Shown here: positions 1 to 9,671 of the stretch, piece after piece
How positions within the stretch are numbered: position 1 is the first letter of the stretch
How the letters are laid out: each line of letters begins with the position of its first letter
Source of the DNA: a virus
DNA: 37,369 nucleotides
Reading direction: 5' to 3' (one strand)
IMG/VR virus record: IMGVR_UViG_3300044699_000095
Location: 1-37,369 of that record
The notes under the pieces: generated by a model
The model's input: only the letters and a program-made list of their open reading frames with translations
What the model was told of the DNA's origin: nothing
Database searches by the model: none
Made by a program: the position numbers and the translations under genes

Positions 1-1
1 A

Positions 2-28
2 GAAAAGAATCGAAAAGAATCGAAAAGA
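2..28. repeat. 10-bp tandem repeat at the left edge
   Basis: GAAAAGAATC is repeated about 2.6 times. The first ten bases of the window also occur at 37314-37323, near the right end. The repeat appears to lie inside the 3' end of a lysine/arginine-rich gene that begins at 37213 and crosses the junction of a circular molecule. Confidence 0.7.
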
Positions 29-32
29 TGTC

Positions 33-194
33 GTGAGTAAGGTTTCACGGATCACGCCGCAGATGTTCACAAATGCGCTTCTAGCTTGTTTCAAGCTGAG
101 CCTTGCGCCCACCGAAGAGCAGAAGCGCGCGCTTCAGCAAGACGCGAAAGCAGCATACATCAGCGCCGCAGCAGCATGTTTCAACCTGGAATAA
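33..194 (+). CDS. Small hypothetical protein (53 aa)
   Basis: GTG at 33 opens a 53-codon frame ending in TAA at 192-194, four bases before the next gene. The start overlaps a TGA at 34-36 (GTGA) that would end the gene entering from the other end of the circle, a coupling style seen across this genome. The product has a hydrophobic patch (NALLACFKLSLAP), a charged middle and an Ala-rich end. An internal ATG at 63 would give 43 aa. I do not recognise a family; its position between terminase and portal suggests the late operon. Confidence 0.5.
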   Translation: MSKVSRITPQMFTNALLACFKLSLAPTEEQKRALQQDAKAAYISAAAACFNLE

Positions 195-198
195 AACC

Positions 199-627
199 AT
201 GGCGAAATTAACCGTACTCATGGGCGCGCCCGGAGCGGGCAAGTCCACCTACGCCAAGGGTACCGGAGCGCACGTAGTGACGACGGACGCGGGGCGCGCA
301 CGCGGGCAGTCGCCCGGCGACACGCTGCACAACGCCTACCGCGAAATCAACGCAGCGCTGGCCGCGGGCAAAAACGTGGTCTTCGATACGACCGGGGCGA
401 ACCCCGCCGTCCGCAAGGCGGCCGCCACGATCGCCGCCAAGCACGGCGCGCAGCTCGCCGCGCGCGTGATCGACACGCCGGTAGGCGCCTGCCTGCAGGC
501 CCAGGCGGGCCGGGCGCGCCCGGTGGCGGCCGCGGACGTGCGCCGCATTCACGATTCGGTGCGCAAGCAGACGGCGGGATTGAAGGGTGAAGGATTCGGG
601 GACGTAACCGTCGTGAGGCGGAAGTAA
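199..627 (+). CDS. P-loop nucleotide kinase-like protein
   Basis: The 142-residue product starts with a strand followed by the Walker A motif GAPGAGKST at about residues 8-16. It continues with VVFDTTGANP, the usual substrate-side segment of the polynucleotide kinase/zeta-toxin type AAA_33 fold, and an Arg-rich C-terminal half that may act as a lid. The family phosphorylates small substrates or nucleic acid ends; the substrate here is unknown. ATG at 199 was chosen over the longer frame from 103 because the Walker strand begins immediately after it and the upstream stretch overlaps the 33-194 gene. It lies between terminase and portal on the circular map. Confidence 0.65.
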   Translation: MAKLTVLMGAPGAGKSTYAKGTGAHVVTTDAGRARGQSPGDTLHNAYREINAALAAGKNVVFDTTGANPAVRKAAATIAAKHGAQLAARVIDTPVGACLQAQAGRARPVAAADVRRIHDSVRKQTAGLKGEGFGDVTVVRRK

Positions 628-637
628 GGAATGCCGT

Positions 638-829
638 ATGAAACCGGAAATCCCAATATATCCGCAGCCGCAACTTCCCAACGACGCGCACGTAGCGCGA
701 GTGGGAGATATCGTCTGGTACGGTGACGCAGGTCCGTGTGAAATAGAGTCTGTAGATTTCGATAAAGACGCCATCACAATACGCCATCTGCCGGATGGGG
801 AGTTGTTCGTCATGGTGAAAAGTAAGTAA
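638..829 (+). CDS. Hypothetical protein (63 aa)
   Basis: A short, intact gene between the kinase-like gene and the portal gene. The protein is proline-rich at the N-terminus and then looks like a small beta barrel (VGDIVWYGDAGPCEIESV, DGELFVMVKS). No family recognised. Its spacing of 10 bases from the upstream stop and about 20 bases to the portal start fits the late operon. Confidence 0.55.
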   Translation: MKPEIPIYPQPQLPNDAHVARVGDIVWYGDAGPCEIESVDFDKDAITIRHLPDGELFVMVKSK

Positions 830-848
830 TACACCTCAGTTACAACCC

Positions 849-3013
849 GTGGCATCCAGTAAGTCCGAGAAAGACCTCATCGCGACGGCCCGCGCGCGCT
901 ACAAGCTCGCCGAGGAAGCCGAGCGCGAGATCCGCAAAGAGGCCAAGATCGACCTGCAGTTTGCTGCCGGCGAGCAGTGGGACGCCGATGACGTCCAGCG
1001 GCGCAACGCAATGGGCCAGGGCGGCAAGCGGCCCTGCCTCGTCTTCAACAAGCTCACGGGCCCGCTGAACCAAGTCGCCAACCAGGCACGCATGAACAAG
1101 CCCGACCTCGAGGCGCTGCCCGTAGACTCCGCGAGCGACCCGGCAACGGCCAAGGTGTACGAGGGAATGATCCGCCACATCCAGTACGCCAGCAAGGCCG
1201 ATCAGGTCTACGAGACGTCGCTCGACCAGTCGACGAAAGGCGGCTTCGGGTATTTCAAAGTCACGACCCGCCACTGCGGCAACAAGACGTTCGATCAGGA
1301 GATCAGGATCGAACGCATCCTGAACCCCTTCTCGGTCCTGATGGATCCCTACGCGCGCGAAGCGGACAAGTCCGATGCAAAGTACGCCTTTGAACTCGAG
1401 TGGATTTCGAAGGACGAGTACAAGGACGAGTTCGGCGACACCGAAGTCGCCAAGATGAACTTCTACGAGGGGGGCCAGAACCCAGCGCCCGACTGGATCG
1501 GCAACGACGGCGTGCTGGTGGCGCGCTACTGGTATCTGGAGATCGAAACCAAGACACTGGTGGCCGTCCAGTGGCCCGATGGCACGGTCACCAACGAGTA
1601 TCTCGAGGACATGCCGGGCGAGCTTCGCCTGGCCTCGCGTTTGCCACTGACGAGAGCGGCGATCGCATCGAACGCGAAGACCAGATCCGGCACGTGAAAA
1701 TGTGCCGGCTGAACGGCGTGGAGATCCTGGACGAGACGGACTGGAAAGGCCAGTGGATCCCGATCCTTGCCGTGTTGGGCGAGGAGATGTACATCGAGAA
1801 TAAGCGGTACTTATTCTCGCTGATCCGCTTCGCCCGCGACCCGCAGAAGCTGTACAACTTCTACCGCAGTTCCGAGGCCGAGACCGTCATGCTCGGTACC
1901 AAGGCGCCGTGGGTTGGCGTGAAGGGCGCGTTCAAAGATACGCGGTGGGCGACGGCGAACACCGTGCCGTGGGCGTACCTCGAGTACGAACCCCAGGACA
2001 TCGCCGGCAACCCGGTCCCGATGCCGCAGCGCAACGTGTTCGAGCCGCCGATCCAGGCGCTCTCCATCGGCGCCGCGCAGGCCTCTGACGACATCAAAGC
2101 GACCACTAACGTCTACGACGCCAGCCTGGGCTCGCAGTCGAACGAGACGTCAGGGATCGCCCTGCAGCGGCGCCAGGGACAGATGGAGCTGAGTAACTTC
2201 ACTTCGTCGACAACCTGAACCGCGCCATCCTGCAGTGCGGCGTGATCCTCTGCGACCTGATCCCGAAGATCTACGACACCCCGCGCCAGGTGCGGATCTT
2301 GGGCGAGGACATGCAGGAAGAGATAGTCAAGGTCAACCAGCAGTTCCAGGACGATTACGGCGAGGTGAAGTGCTACGACCTGGCCAACGGCAAGTATGAC
2401 GTCAGGCTGAAGATCGGGCCGTCTTTCAAGACGCAGCAGCAGGAGACGGCCGCGCAGGTTACGGAGTTGTCGCGTAATTTCCCGCAACTCATGACCGTCG
2501 CCGGCGACATCGTCTTCGACAACCTGAACTTCGCCGGCGCCGAGAAAGATCGCAGACCGCCTACGGCGGGCAATGCCGCCGAACCTGACCGAGGACGCCG
2601 GCAAGAAACCGCAGGAGCTGCTGGCGCAGCAGAACGCGCAGCAGGCGCAGCAGATCGAGCAGTTGACCGAGGCGCTCAACAAGTTGAGCGACGACGTCCG
2701 CGGCAAGCGCATCGAGGCGGAATCGCAGCAGCAGATCGAGATGATGAAGATCGAAAGCAGCGATCGCCAGGCCGCGCTCAAGGCGCAGGTTGATCTGGTA
2801 AAGCTGGAAGCCTCGCTGACATCGGCGGAGGATATCGCGATACTGCGCAATCAGGTGCTGCTGCTTCAGGCGCAGGTGCGCGCTATGGCGTCCGGGGCGG
2901 CCGCCGAGGCCGCAGAACCGCCGAGCCGGCGAAGCGATGGCCGGGCCGGAATGCCGCCTATGGGCGGCGTGCCGCCCGCAGCGCCGCCATGCAGCCACAA
3001 TTTTGACTTTTGA
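849..3013 (+). CDS. Portal protein, P22 gp1-like (three frameshifts)
   Basis: About 720 residues, the size of P22-type portals, spread over consecutive frames 849-1697, about 1650-2218, about 2200-2575 and 2573-3013. The portal is the dodecameric ring at the unique capsid vertex through which DNA is packaged and to which the tail attaches. Family-like segments include QFAAGEQWD, RPCLVFNKL, NPFSVLMDPYAREAD and, across a break, NFHFVDNLNRAI. The C-terminal 130 residues are a Gln/Glu/Lys-rich coiled-coil. The breaks are one-base indels: one base lost between about 1622 and 1660, one C lost at 2200 (CC read as C), one A gained near 2553 (GAAAG for GAAG). The start is GTG at 849. Followed directly by the scaffold gene, as in P22. 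Confidence 0.85.
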
Positions 3014-3016
3014 TTT

Positions 3017-3946
3017 ATGCCAGACGAAGTAACCCTTCCAGTCGAGCAAGGGACGGAAACCGCCACGGTAAGCGAGGCCCCGACAGATTTTCGGGAGTTT
3101 GCAAAGTGGCGCGAAACCGGTGAATTGCCCGAGGCGAAGGAACCAGAAACACCCGCGGCCGCGGAAACGCAGGCCAAAACTGAACCGGACTCGGAAACGG
3201 ACGACCATCAGGACACAGGGGAAGACGACGAACAGGATGACGCAGCACCTGCCAAGCAAGGCAAAGGCGGGTCACGGCAACGCCGGATCGAACGACTGAC
3301 ACGCGAAAACGAGGAGTTGAAGCGAGCACTTGCCGGGCCACCGGCAAAGCCGCAGGATAAGCCCTCCGAACCCGCGCAGCCAGCCGCGACCGGCAAGCCG
3401 AAGCTCGAGGACTTCCAAACCCTCGAGGCGTACCAGGAAGCGTTAACGGACTGGAAACTCGATCAACGCGAAAGCGACCGCAAAAAAGCGGAAGCGCGAA
3501 CGGCGGCCGAGCAAGCAGCCCGCACAGAGCAGGACAATTGGGCGAAGCGCGAGAAGGCCGCCCGCAAGGCGCACGACGACTACGACGACCTGATCGATAC
3601 GGTGAAGATCCCGGCAGGGCCGGGAGTACTCGCCGCCCGTCAGGCCATGTTGGAAGACGAGCACGGCGCCGAGCTGCTCTACTACCTGGCGAAAAACCCG
3701 AAAGAGCTGGAACGCATCGCCGGCCTCTCGCCGGCGAGTGCCGTTTTGGCGATCGGCAAACTGTCTGCCACGTTCGACAAACCCCCTGCCACTGAAAACG
3801 GGAAACCCAAGATAACGGGCGCACCCAAACCGCCACCACCGAGCGGCCGGCCTTCGAAGACAACGAGCGACACGCCAGAAGAGGCGGCGAAGCGCGGCGA
3901 CTTCCGGGCCTACACCAAGCTGCGCACGGCGGAGCGGCAGCGGTAA
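3017..3946 (+). CDS. Scaffolding protein, P22 gp8-like
   Basis: 309 residues, intact, lying between portal and coat in the classic P22 order. The protein is very hydrophilic: an acidic, disordered first 90 residues, a basic stretch (RQRRIERLTREN) starting a coiled coil, a long Ala/Glu/Lys/Arg helix at about 140-190, and a Pro-rich tail followed by a basic C-terminus. P22-type scaffolds direct procapsid assembly through a basic C-terminal helix-loop-helix and leave before maturation. Identification rests on position, composition and size rather than a signature motif. Confidence 0.75.
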   Translation: MPDEVTLPVEQGTETATVSEAPTDFREFAKWRETGELPEAKEPETPAAAETQAKTEPDSETDDHQDTGEDDEQDDAAPAKQGKGGSRQRRIERLTRENEELKRALAGPPAKPQDKPSEPAQPAATGKPKLEDFQTLEAYQEALTDWKLDQRESDRKKAEARTAAEQAARTEQDNWAKREKAARKAHDDYDDLIDTVKIPAGPGVLAARQAMLEDEHGAELLYYLAKNPKELERIAGLSPASAVLAIGKLSATFDKPPATENGKPKITGAPKPPPPSGRPSKTTSDTPEEAAKRGDFRAYTKLRTAERQR

Positions 3947-3973
3947 GGGACGCGCCACTGGAGCAAGTAGACA

Positions 3974-5188
3974 GTGGCAACTAACACACTCTTAAACGCA
4001 CAGGTCATCACCAACGAACTCCTGTTGCGGTTCAAAAACAACCTGGGCTTCAGCGGCGCGATTGCCCATACCTGGGACGACAAATTCGCCGTCGAAGGCG
4101 CTAAGGTCGGAGACACGGTCCGGCTGCGCGATGCGGTGCGGTTCACCGTCGCCAAGGCCGGGTCATTACACCCCAGGACGTCAACGAGACGGCCAAAACC
4201 CTAACCCTCAACACTCAGGCGAACGTGTCCTTCCAGTTCACGTCCGCCGAACTGACACTCTCCATCGACGCATTCCGTGACCGGTACCTCGATTCGGCGG
4301 CCGGTGGCGCTGGCCAACGCGGTCGACGTGGACGGGCTCATCATGGCCTATCAGGCGACACCCAACGCGATTGGGACGCCCGGATCGCCGCTGACCATGC
4401 TCGACGCCGCATGGCAGGCCGGCGAGGTCCTGGACCTCAACTCGACACCGATGGACGGCAAGCGGTCCATGGTGATCTCACCGAAGGTGCAGACCCTGAC
4501 GCTCAAAGCCGCGCAGGGACTGTTCCAGTCCAGTACGCAGGTCAAGAACCAGTACGAGCGCGGCCGCATGGGCACGATGGGCGGCTTCGAATGGGTGATG
4601 GACCAGAACACACCGGTCCATCAGGTGGGCCCGCTCGGGGGCGCTCCGCAGGTTGGCGCGGCATTGCAGACCGGATTCACGCTCAATACGACCGGCTGGA
4701 CGGCGGCGGCAGCGCTGCGGCTCAAAAAAGGCGACCTGTTTACGCTGCCCACCGTATTCGCGGTCAATCCGATCTCGGGTGCGGTTGGCTCCGATCTGCA
4801 AAAGTTCGTGGTGACGGCCGATACCTCAAGCGATGCGGGCGGCGCTGCGGCGATTCCGATCTACCCGCCGATCACGGCCACGGGCGCCACCAGGACGGTA
4901 AGCAACTCGCCGGCCGCGGGCGCTCCGCTGACGATCATCGGCACGGCGAACCAACTGACGGCGCAATCGATCGCGTTCCACGAGAGCGCGTTCGTGATCG
5001 GCATGGCGCCGCTCGTGGTGCCGAAGGGAATCCATTTCGGCGCTTCCCAGTCCGATCCGGACACCGGGGTTTCGATCCGTATGCTCAGTGATTACGATAT
5101 CGTCAACGACCTCTTTATCACCCGCTGCGACGTACTTTACGGCCACGCCGCACAGCGCCCGGAATGGGCCGTTCGATTGGAGAGCTAG
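3974..5188 (+). CDS. Major coat protein, P22 gp5-like (two frameshifts)
   Basis: About 405 residues after joining three frames: 3974-4160, 4160-4300 and 4300-5188. The start is GTG. The reading gives the P22 coat N-terminus (ITNELLLRFKNNLGF), then FTSAELTLSIDAFRDRYLD and VALANAVDVDGL, a conserved segment of P22-type coat proteins, and a C-terminal half with DVLYGHAAQRPEWAVRL. It forms the HK97-fold icosahedral shell. One base is lost near 4160 and one G gained near 4301 (GCCGGTG for GCCGTG). Directly downstream of the scaffold. Confidence 0.85.
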
Positions 5189-5190
5189 CC

Positions 5191-5849
5191 ATGAACGAAA
5201 AAGACAAGAACGACAAAAAGCGTGAGAGCGGGAAACTGCCGGAAGAAGAGGGCGTGGAGCGAGGATTCGCTAACCGGCACGCCGAAATCACAGAGCCCGG
5301 CCAGGTCAGACGCCAGGAAATTCCCCCGGAGATCGAGGGAGACGCCGAAGAGGTGGACCGCGAGGCCGACAGACGGCGCACCGAAGGCGTGGAGCGAGGC
5401 TTTGCCAACCGGCACGCCGAAGTGGCGGGCTCGATCATAGGCGACTTGCCGCTTCCGGCGCCGTTTACCCGGCCTCGGACTACGGCGGAACCCGAGGGCG
5501 GTTATGAGGAGGGATACCCGAAGGTCTACTTCTCGGTTTACGACCGTGTTCCGCCGATCGTCGTCAAGACCCGAACGAAGAGGCGGCCATCGATAAGGCG
5601 AACTTCATGACCATCCCGGGCGGCATCATGGAAAAGGTCGACCCGTTGCTGACCGACGCCAAAATGCGCGCGGAATGGCGTGTCGGAGACCGGGCCGCGG
5701 AGCGCAATCTGGGGCAGGATCCGGCGGCAGGAAGTAAATCGGCATACACGCCCGCGCCGGGAGAGTCCGAGCGGCGTAACCGCCCGCTGGACGAGCACCG
5801 GGAACGCGAGGCCAAGGAACGCGAGGGCAAGGGCGGAACGAGGCGCTAA
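5191..5849 (+). CDS. Hypothetical virion-operon protein with internal repeat (one frameshift)
   Basis: About 219 residues once one lost G is restored near 5569 (AAGGAC read as AAGAC); the frame then continues from VVKDPNEEAAIDKANF into MTIPGGIMEKVDPLL. ATG at 5191 has GGAG upstream and follows the coat stop by two bases. The highly charged N-terminal half holds two copies of EGVERGFANRHAE at residues 20-32 and 65-77. No family recognised. Position after the coat gene suggests a capsid-associated or head-completion role, which is inference. Confidence 0.55.
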
Positions 5850-6287
5850 ATGCCGAAACGCTCCGAGGGATACCCGCAACTCTGGGGCAACGTCAACTCT
5901 CCGCCGGTGCTGATCCATCAACCTGAGCAGGCGCAGGCCCTCGGCTCGGCCTGGCGGAGGATCGACCTGACACCGTTCCTCCCGCAACCCGCGCCACCGC
6001 TGCCAGACGTGCCGCCGGTCACGCTCTCGCCGTCCAGCGCATCGCTGGCCGACGTGGGCGGGCCGGTGCAGTTCACGGTCACAGTGACCGGCGAAGGGCA
6101 ATCGGGCACATGGACCGTCGACAAAGACTCGACTGCCGACTGGCTGACGGTCCAGTCTCCGACCGAGCCGCAAACCGAGAGCGGCGAGGTGCTTGCGGAT
6201 GTCGCTTCCAATATCGGAGGCGCCGGCCGCACGGCCCACATGTATATCAACGGCAAGACCTTCACGGTCACGCAAGCAGGTGCATGA
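5850..6287 (+). CDS. Ig/BACON-like domain protein
   Basis: 145 residues, start immediately after the preceding stop. Residues 1-40 are a short module (YPQLWGNVNSPPVLI, GSAWRRID) related to the start of the next gene product. Residues about 55-145 look like a single beta-sandwich: VTLSPSSASLADVGG, then WLTV, R-T-A and a closing FTVTQAG, the pattern of BACON/Ig-like domains that often decorate phage heads and tails and may bind carbohydrate. A surface decoration role is inferred. Confidence 0.55.
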   Translation: MPKRSEGYPQLWGNVNSPPVLIHQPEQAQALGSAWRRIDLTPFLPQPAPPLPDVPPVTLSPSSASLADVGGPVQFTVTVTGEGQSGTWTVDKDSTADWLTVQSPTEPQTESGEVLADVASNIGGAGRTAHMYINGKTFTVTQAGA

Positions 6288-6580
6288 AGCCGTCTGAAGA
6301 CTACCCGCGGATGATGTTTCACCGGACCAAAGAACCGGTGACTATTCTGTCGCGGGACGAAGAAGACGGCCTGGGTCCGGAGTGGTCCCGCATTATCTGG
6401 CAGGCGCCGCCATTCGCCGCACCAGACCCTGCGGCGGCTCCCGGGTCGGAACCGGAACTGTTTTGGAAAGGGTACGCCGAAACGGAACCGGAAGAGGAGC
6501 CTGCGGCGGTCGCGCCAACCCGGCCGGCGCGGGCTCCGATTAAGCCGCCGGCCGCACATAAGAGAAAAAAGACGCCGTAA
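6284..6580 (+). CDS. Small late-operon protein, paralogous N-terminal module
   Basis: 98 residues. ATG at 6284 overlaps the previous TGA (ATGA). The first 40 residues (YPRMMFHRTKEPVTIL, GLGPEWSRI) match in pattern the first 40 of the preceding protein: YP, then a short hydrophobic strand, PV(T/L)I, and G-W-RI. Similar short modules are common in phage small structural proteins. The rest is Pro/Ala/Glu-rich with a basic tail (HKRKKTP). Function unknown. Confidence 0.55.
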   Translation: MKPSEDYPRMMFHRTKEPVTILSRDEEDGLGPEWSRIIWQAPPFAAPDPAAAPGSEPELFWKGYAETEPEEEPAAVAPTRPARAPIKPPAAHKRKKTP

Positions 6581-6596
6581 GAGGAGCCCTAATCCG

Positions 6597-7664
6597 ATGC
6601 CCACCGCAAGCGAATTCATTCACTCTTCGATGCGCCTGATCGGCGCGATCGCCGCCGGCGAGGCGCTCGAGACGGCCGAACTGAACGATGGACTGGTGAC
6701 GCTCAACCAGTTGATGGCGTCATGGTCAACCGAACGGGTGACGGTCTATGAGATACGCCGGGACACGTTCCCGCTCACGGGCAGCCAGAGCTACACGATG
6801 GGACCCGCCGGCGTCTTCAGCGCGGCACGTCCCACGCAGATCGTCGCCGCACGGGCCTCGAGCGGCAGCTACGGCCGCGGCCTGAAGATCGTCGATGTAA
6901 ACCGCTGGACGGAGATCCTCGAGCGCGGCGGCGCGGTCAATCTGCCGATGAAGGCGTTCGTCGACTACGACGCTCCCCTTGCGACCGTCCATCTATGGCC
7001 CGTCCCGGCCGCGGGAACGACGATCGAACTCTACACCCTGCAGGAGTACACCACGTTTCCCGATGGCGTGGCGGCGCCGCCGAACGGGCCACCGCCGCCG
7101 GTCCACAATTTCACGCCGCAGCGGATGACCTTCACGATGTTCGGCGGCATGTCGTCGTTCACGATCGGGCCAGGCGGCCAACTGGCGATGCCGCGCCCGG
7201 CCAGGTGCGATGCGATCGCAGCCGCCAGCGGGACCTACCGCCGGCCGGTGGAGATCGTCTCTGCGCTCGAGTGGTCTACGATGCTCGAGCCTTCAGGCGC
7301 CGCAATCACGGTGCCGATGGAACTCTACGTCGATTACGGCTATCCCGCGGTGACGCTGAATCTATGGCCAAGTGGTGCGGCGGGCACGATCGAGGTGCAC
7401 TCGTTGCAGGCACTGCAGACCTTCGCAAGCCTCACCGACGTGATCACTTTGCCGCCGGGCTACGAGATCGCGATCCGCTACAACCTGGCCGTGGCCCTGC
7501 TGCCCGAGTATCCGCGGTCGGAAGTGGATCCCACGCTGCTGCCGCAGGCGCAGAACTACAAGGCGTCCCTGGTGCAGTTGAACACGCAGACGCAGCGGCT
7601 CGGCGGCCTGCCGCCGGCGGAAACCGCGGCCAGCGCGGAAACCCAGACTGTCCAGACCAGATAG
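6597..7664 (+). CDS. gp4-like tail accessory (head-tail adaptor) with duplicated beta domain
   Basis: 355 residues, intact. The N-terminal helices (SEFIHSSMRLIGAIAAGE, LNDGLVTLNQLMASW) and the C-terminal segment ITLPPGYEIAIRYNLAVAL are typical of P22 gp4-like head-completion proteins, which bind the portal ring and seal packaged DNA. P22 gp4 is about 166 residues; this protein is twice that because its beta domain occurs twice. Copy 1 spans residues about 57-155 (FPLTGSQSYTMGPAGVF to YTLQEYTTF) and copy 2 about 170-270 (FTMFGGMSSFTIGPGGQL to HSLQALQTF). Both copies share a W-T-E/T-ML turn, an A/L-FVDYD/LYVDYG strand and L-LWP. A second gp4-like gene lies at 9668. Confidence 0.7.
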   Translation: MPTASEFIHSSMRLIGAIAAGEALETAELNDGLVTLNQLMASWSTERVTVYEIRRDTFPLTGSQSYTMGPAGVFSAARPTQIVAARASSGSYGRGLKIVDVNRWTEILERGGAVNLPMKAFVDYDAPLATVHLWPVPAAGTTIELYTLQEYTTFPDGVAAPPNGPPPPVHNFTPQRMTFTMFGGMSSFTIGPGGQLAMPRPARCDAIAAASGTYRRPVEIVSALEWSTMLEPSGAAITVPMELYVDYGYPAVTLNLWPSGAAGTIEVHSLQALQTFASLTDVITLPPGYEIAIRYNLAVALLPEYPRSEVDPTLLPQAQNYKASLVQLNTQTQRLGGLPPAETAASAETQTVQTR

Positions 7665-7671
7665 GAGTCTC

Positions 7672-9671
7672 ATGGGCACGATCTTCAGCGACAGCAGTTT
7701 GTTTGTGGTCAACGATAACGTACAGTCCACCCTCACCGCGGCGATGGGCACCAGCGACACGGCGGTCGTCGTAGCCAGTGCGGCCGGCTTTGCGCCCAAC
7801 ATGGTCGCGACCATCTGCGACCAAACTACGAGCACCGGCAAATGTACGGCCTGGGAGCACATGCTGGTCACGGCCGTGAGCGGCAATGTGCTGACAGTGA
7901 CCCGCGCGTTCGCGGGCACCTCGGCCCGCACGCACACTTCCGGGCGCCTGGTTTCAGTCTCCATTGATAGCGTGCATCAGAAGGTCTTGAAAGATGCGGT
8001 GATCGCACTCCAGTCCACTACGGCCCCGGTTTACAACGTCAAGGGTTATGGTGCCCAGGGAGACGGCGTTACGGATGACACGGTGGCCATTCAAGCGGCC
8101 ATCAATGCAGCGGTGTCGGTTAATGGCGGCATCGTCTTACTCCCCTCCGGAAGGTACAAGATCACCGCGGATCTGATCAACACGGGAAACAATGTGCAGA
8201 TTGCCGGCAGCGGGACGTCTACCATCATCGATCCGCAGCAGGGTTCCGGCTTCGCTATTAACCTGAACGGGACGGATAACCCCGCGGGTGTGGGCAGCCG
8301 CAATACGGTGCGGGATCTTTGGATTCTCTCGAGTGCGCCGAACGGATCGCGCACCGCCATCCGGGTCAACAACCAAAACACGACAGCCATCGAGCGCGTT
8401 TACATCTTCAACACCTTCAACGGCATTGTGATCGATGGAGGGGCCACTTTCATCGTTCGCTGTTTCGGGAATAACATCACTGCATTTGGTGGAACGGGGA
8501 TTCAGCAGATCGCGGGCGGCGATGTTTACATCGAGCACAACGCCATCTTCGGCGCCTTCGGCTCACAACCCACGGCCGGGATTTCCGTGGTTGGCAGCGG
8601 CGGCACCCAGATCACCGGAAACGATGTAGGGCAGACGGGCACCGGCCTCATGGTCAACCCACCTTCGGCCTCTAACGTCATCGCCCTGAAACTGTCCCAC
8701 AATTACTTCGATTCGAACGCAAGCTATGGCGCCTTCTTCAACGCGAGCGGCAGCGGCCACATTCAACTGGTGACTTCCACCGGCGACTGGTTCGCCTCTA
8801 ACGGCATCAACGGGATCTATATAGGCGCGGGCGTGGACGGCGCCGTCTTCTCCGCGTCCGAGAGCATCCGCAATTTCGAGGACGGCATCGTCCTCGCCGC
8901 CAATGCGCAGAACGTCGAACTGAACGGATGCAATGTAGCGGGGAATAACTGGTATCGCACCAACACCGTCAATACCAACGGAACGGCCGTGACCAATGCC
9001 AGCGGCTTCGCGTGGCAGGACTATTACGCCGGCAAGACGATCGTCATCAATTCCGTCTCTTACACGATCGCGTCGGTGGCGCCCAGCGGGCAGTCTCTGA
9101 CACTTACGGCCAGCGCGGGCAACCAGACCGGCGTAACAGCGACGGTCGGCGCCGGCAATACCTACGACGGGCTGCATGTCACGGCCGACGTGAGCCACTG
9201 GAAAGTGATCGGCGGAATGTACGGGCAAACGTCCGGTCTGACGAACCAGCAGCGATTCGGGATTCAGGTCGACCCCGGCTCATCGGACTACTTCAAAATC
9301 ATCGGCCCTCGCTCGAAAACAATGTCACCTTCGGGATCCACGATCAGGCCATCGGCCTGCACCGCTACGTGCAGGCCAACGATCAGCAGGGGCCTTTAAC
9401 GGTTGCGGCCGCGGCCAGCATCATTTTGCCGCAGGACGATTCCGACCTGTACTACATCTCGGGAACGATCCCGATCACGACGATCCTGAACGGACTGTGG
9501 ATCAAGCGGACGATCCGATTGATCTTTTCGGACCCGAGTCCGGGCGGGGTAGGCGCCGGAGGCAACATAGGACGCGCGCAGACGGCGGCGCAGGGACAAG
9601 TGATCACCCTGACAACGCCGGACGGAATCACGTGGTATTTGACCCGCACTGCACAGAGGAAAACGGCATGA
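7672..9671 (+). CDS. Tailspike with pectate-lyase-like beta-helix (one frameshift)
   Basis: About 666 residues. Residues 1-115 form a probable particle-binding domain. The sequence [19 protein letters not shown] at about 124-142 is the entry signature of Pectate_lyase_3-type right-handed beta-helices, and the next 350 residues have the regular G-N-I-V rungs of such a helix. Tailspikes of this kind bind and often cleave surface polysaccharide. One C is lost near 9311 (GGCCCCTCG read as GGCCCTCG), after which the C-terminal domain continues in another frame to TGA at 9669-9671. Catalytic residues cannot be assigned by eye. Confidence 0.8.

Noticed and set aside
208-855. Long minus-strand open frame across the first genes
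   Set aside because: Antisense to the P-loop kinase gene and Arg/Gly-rich; the plus strand has clear motifs.
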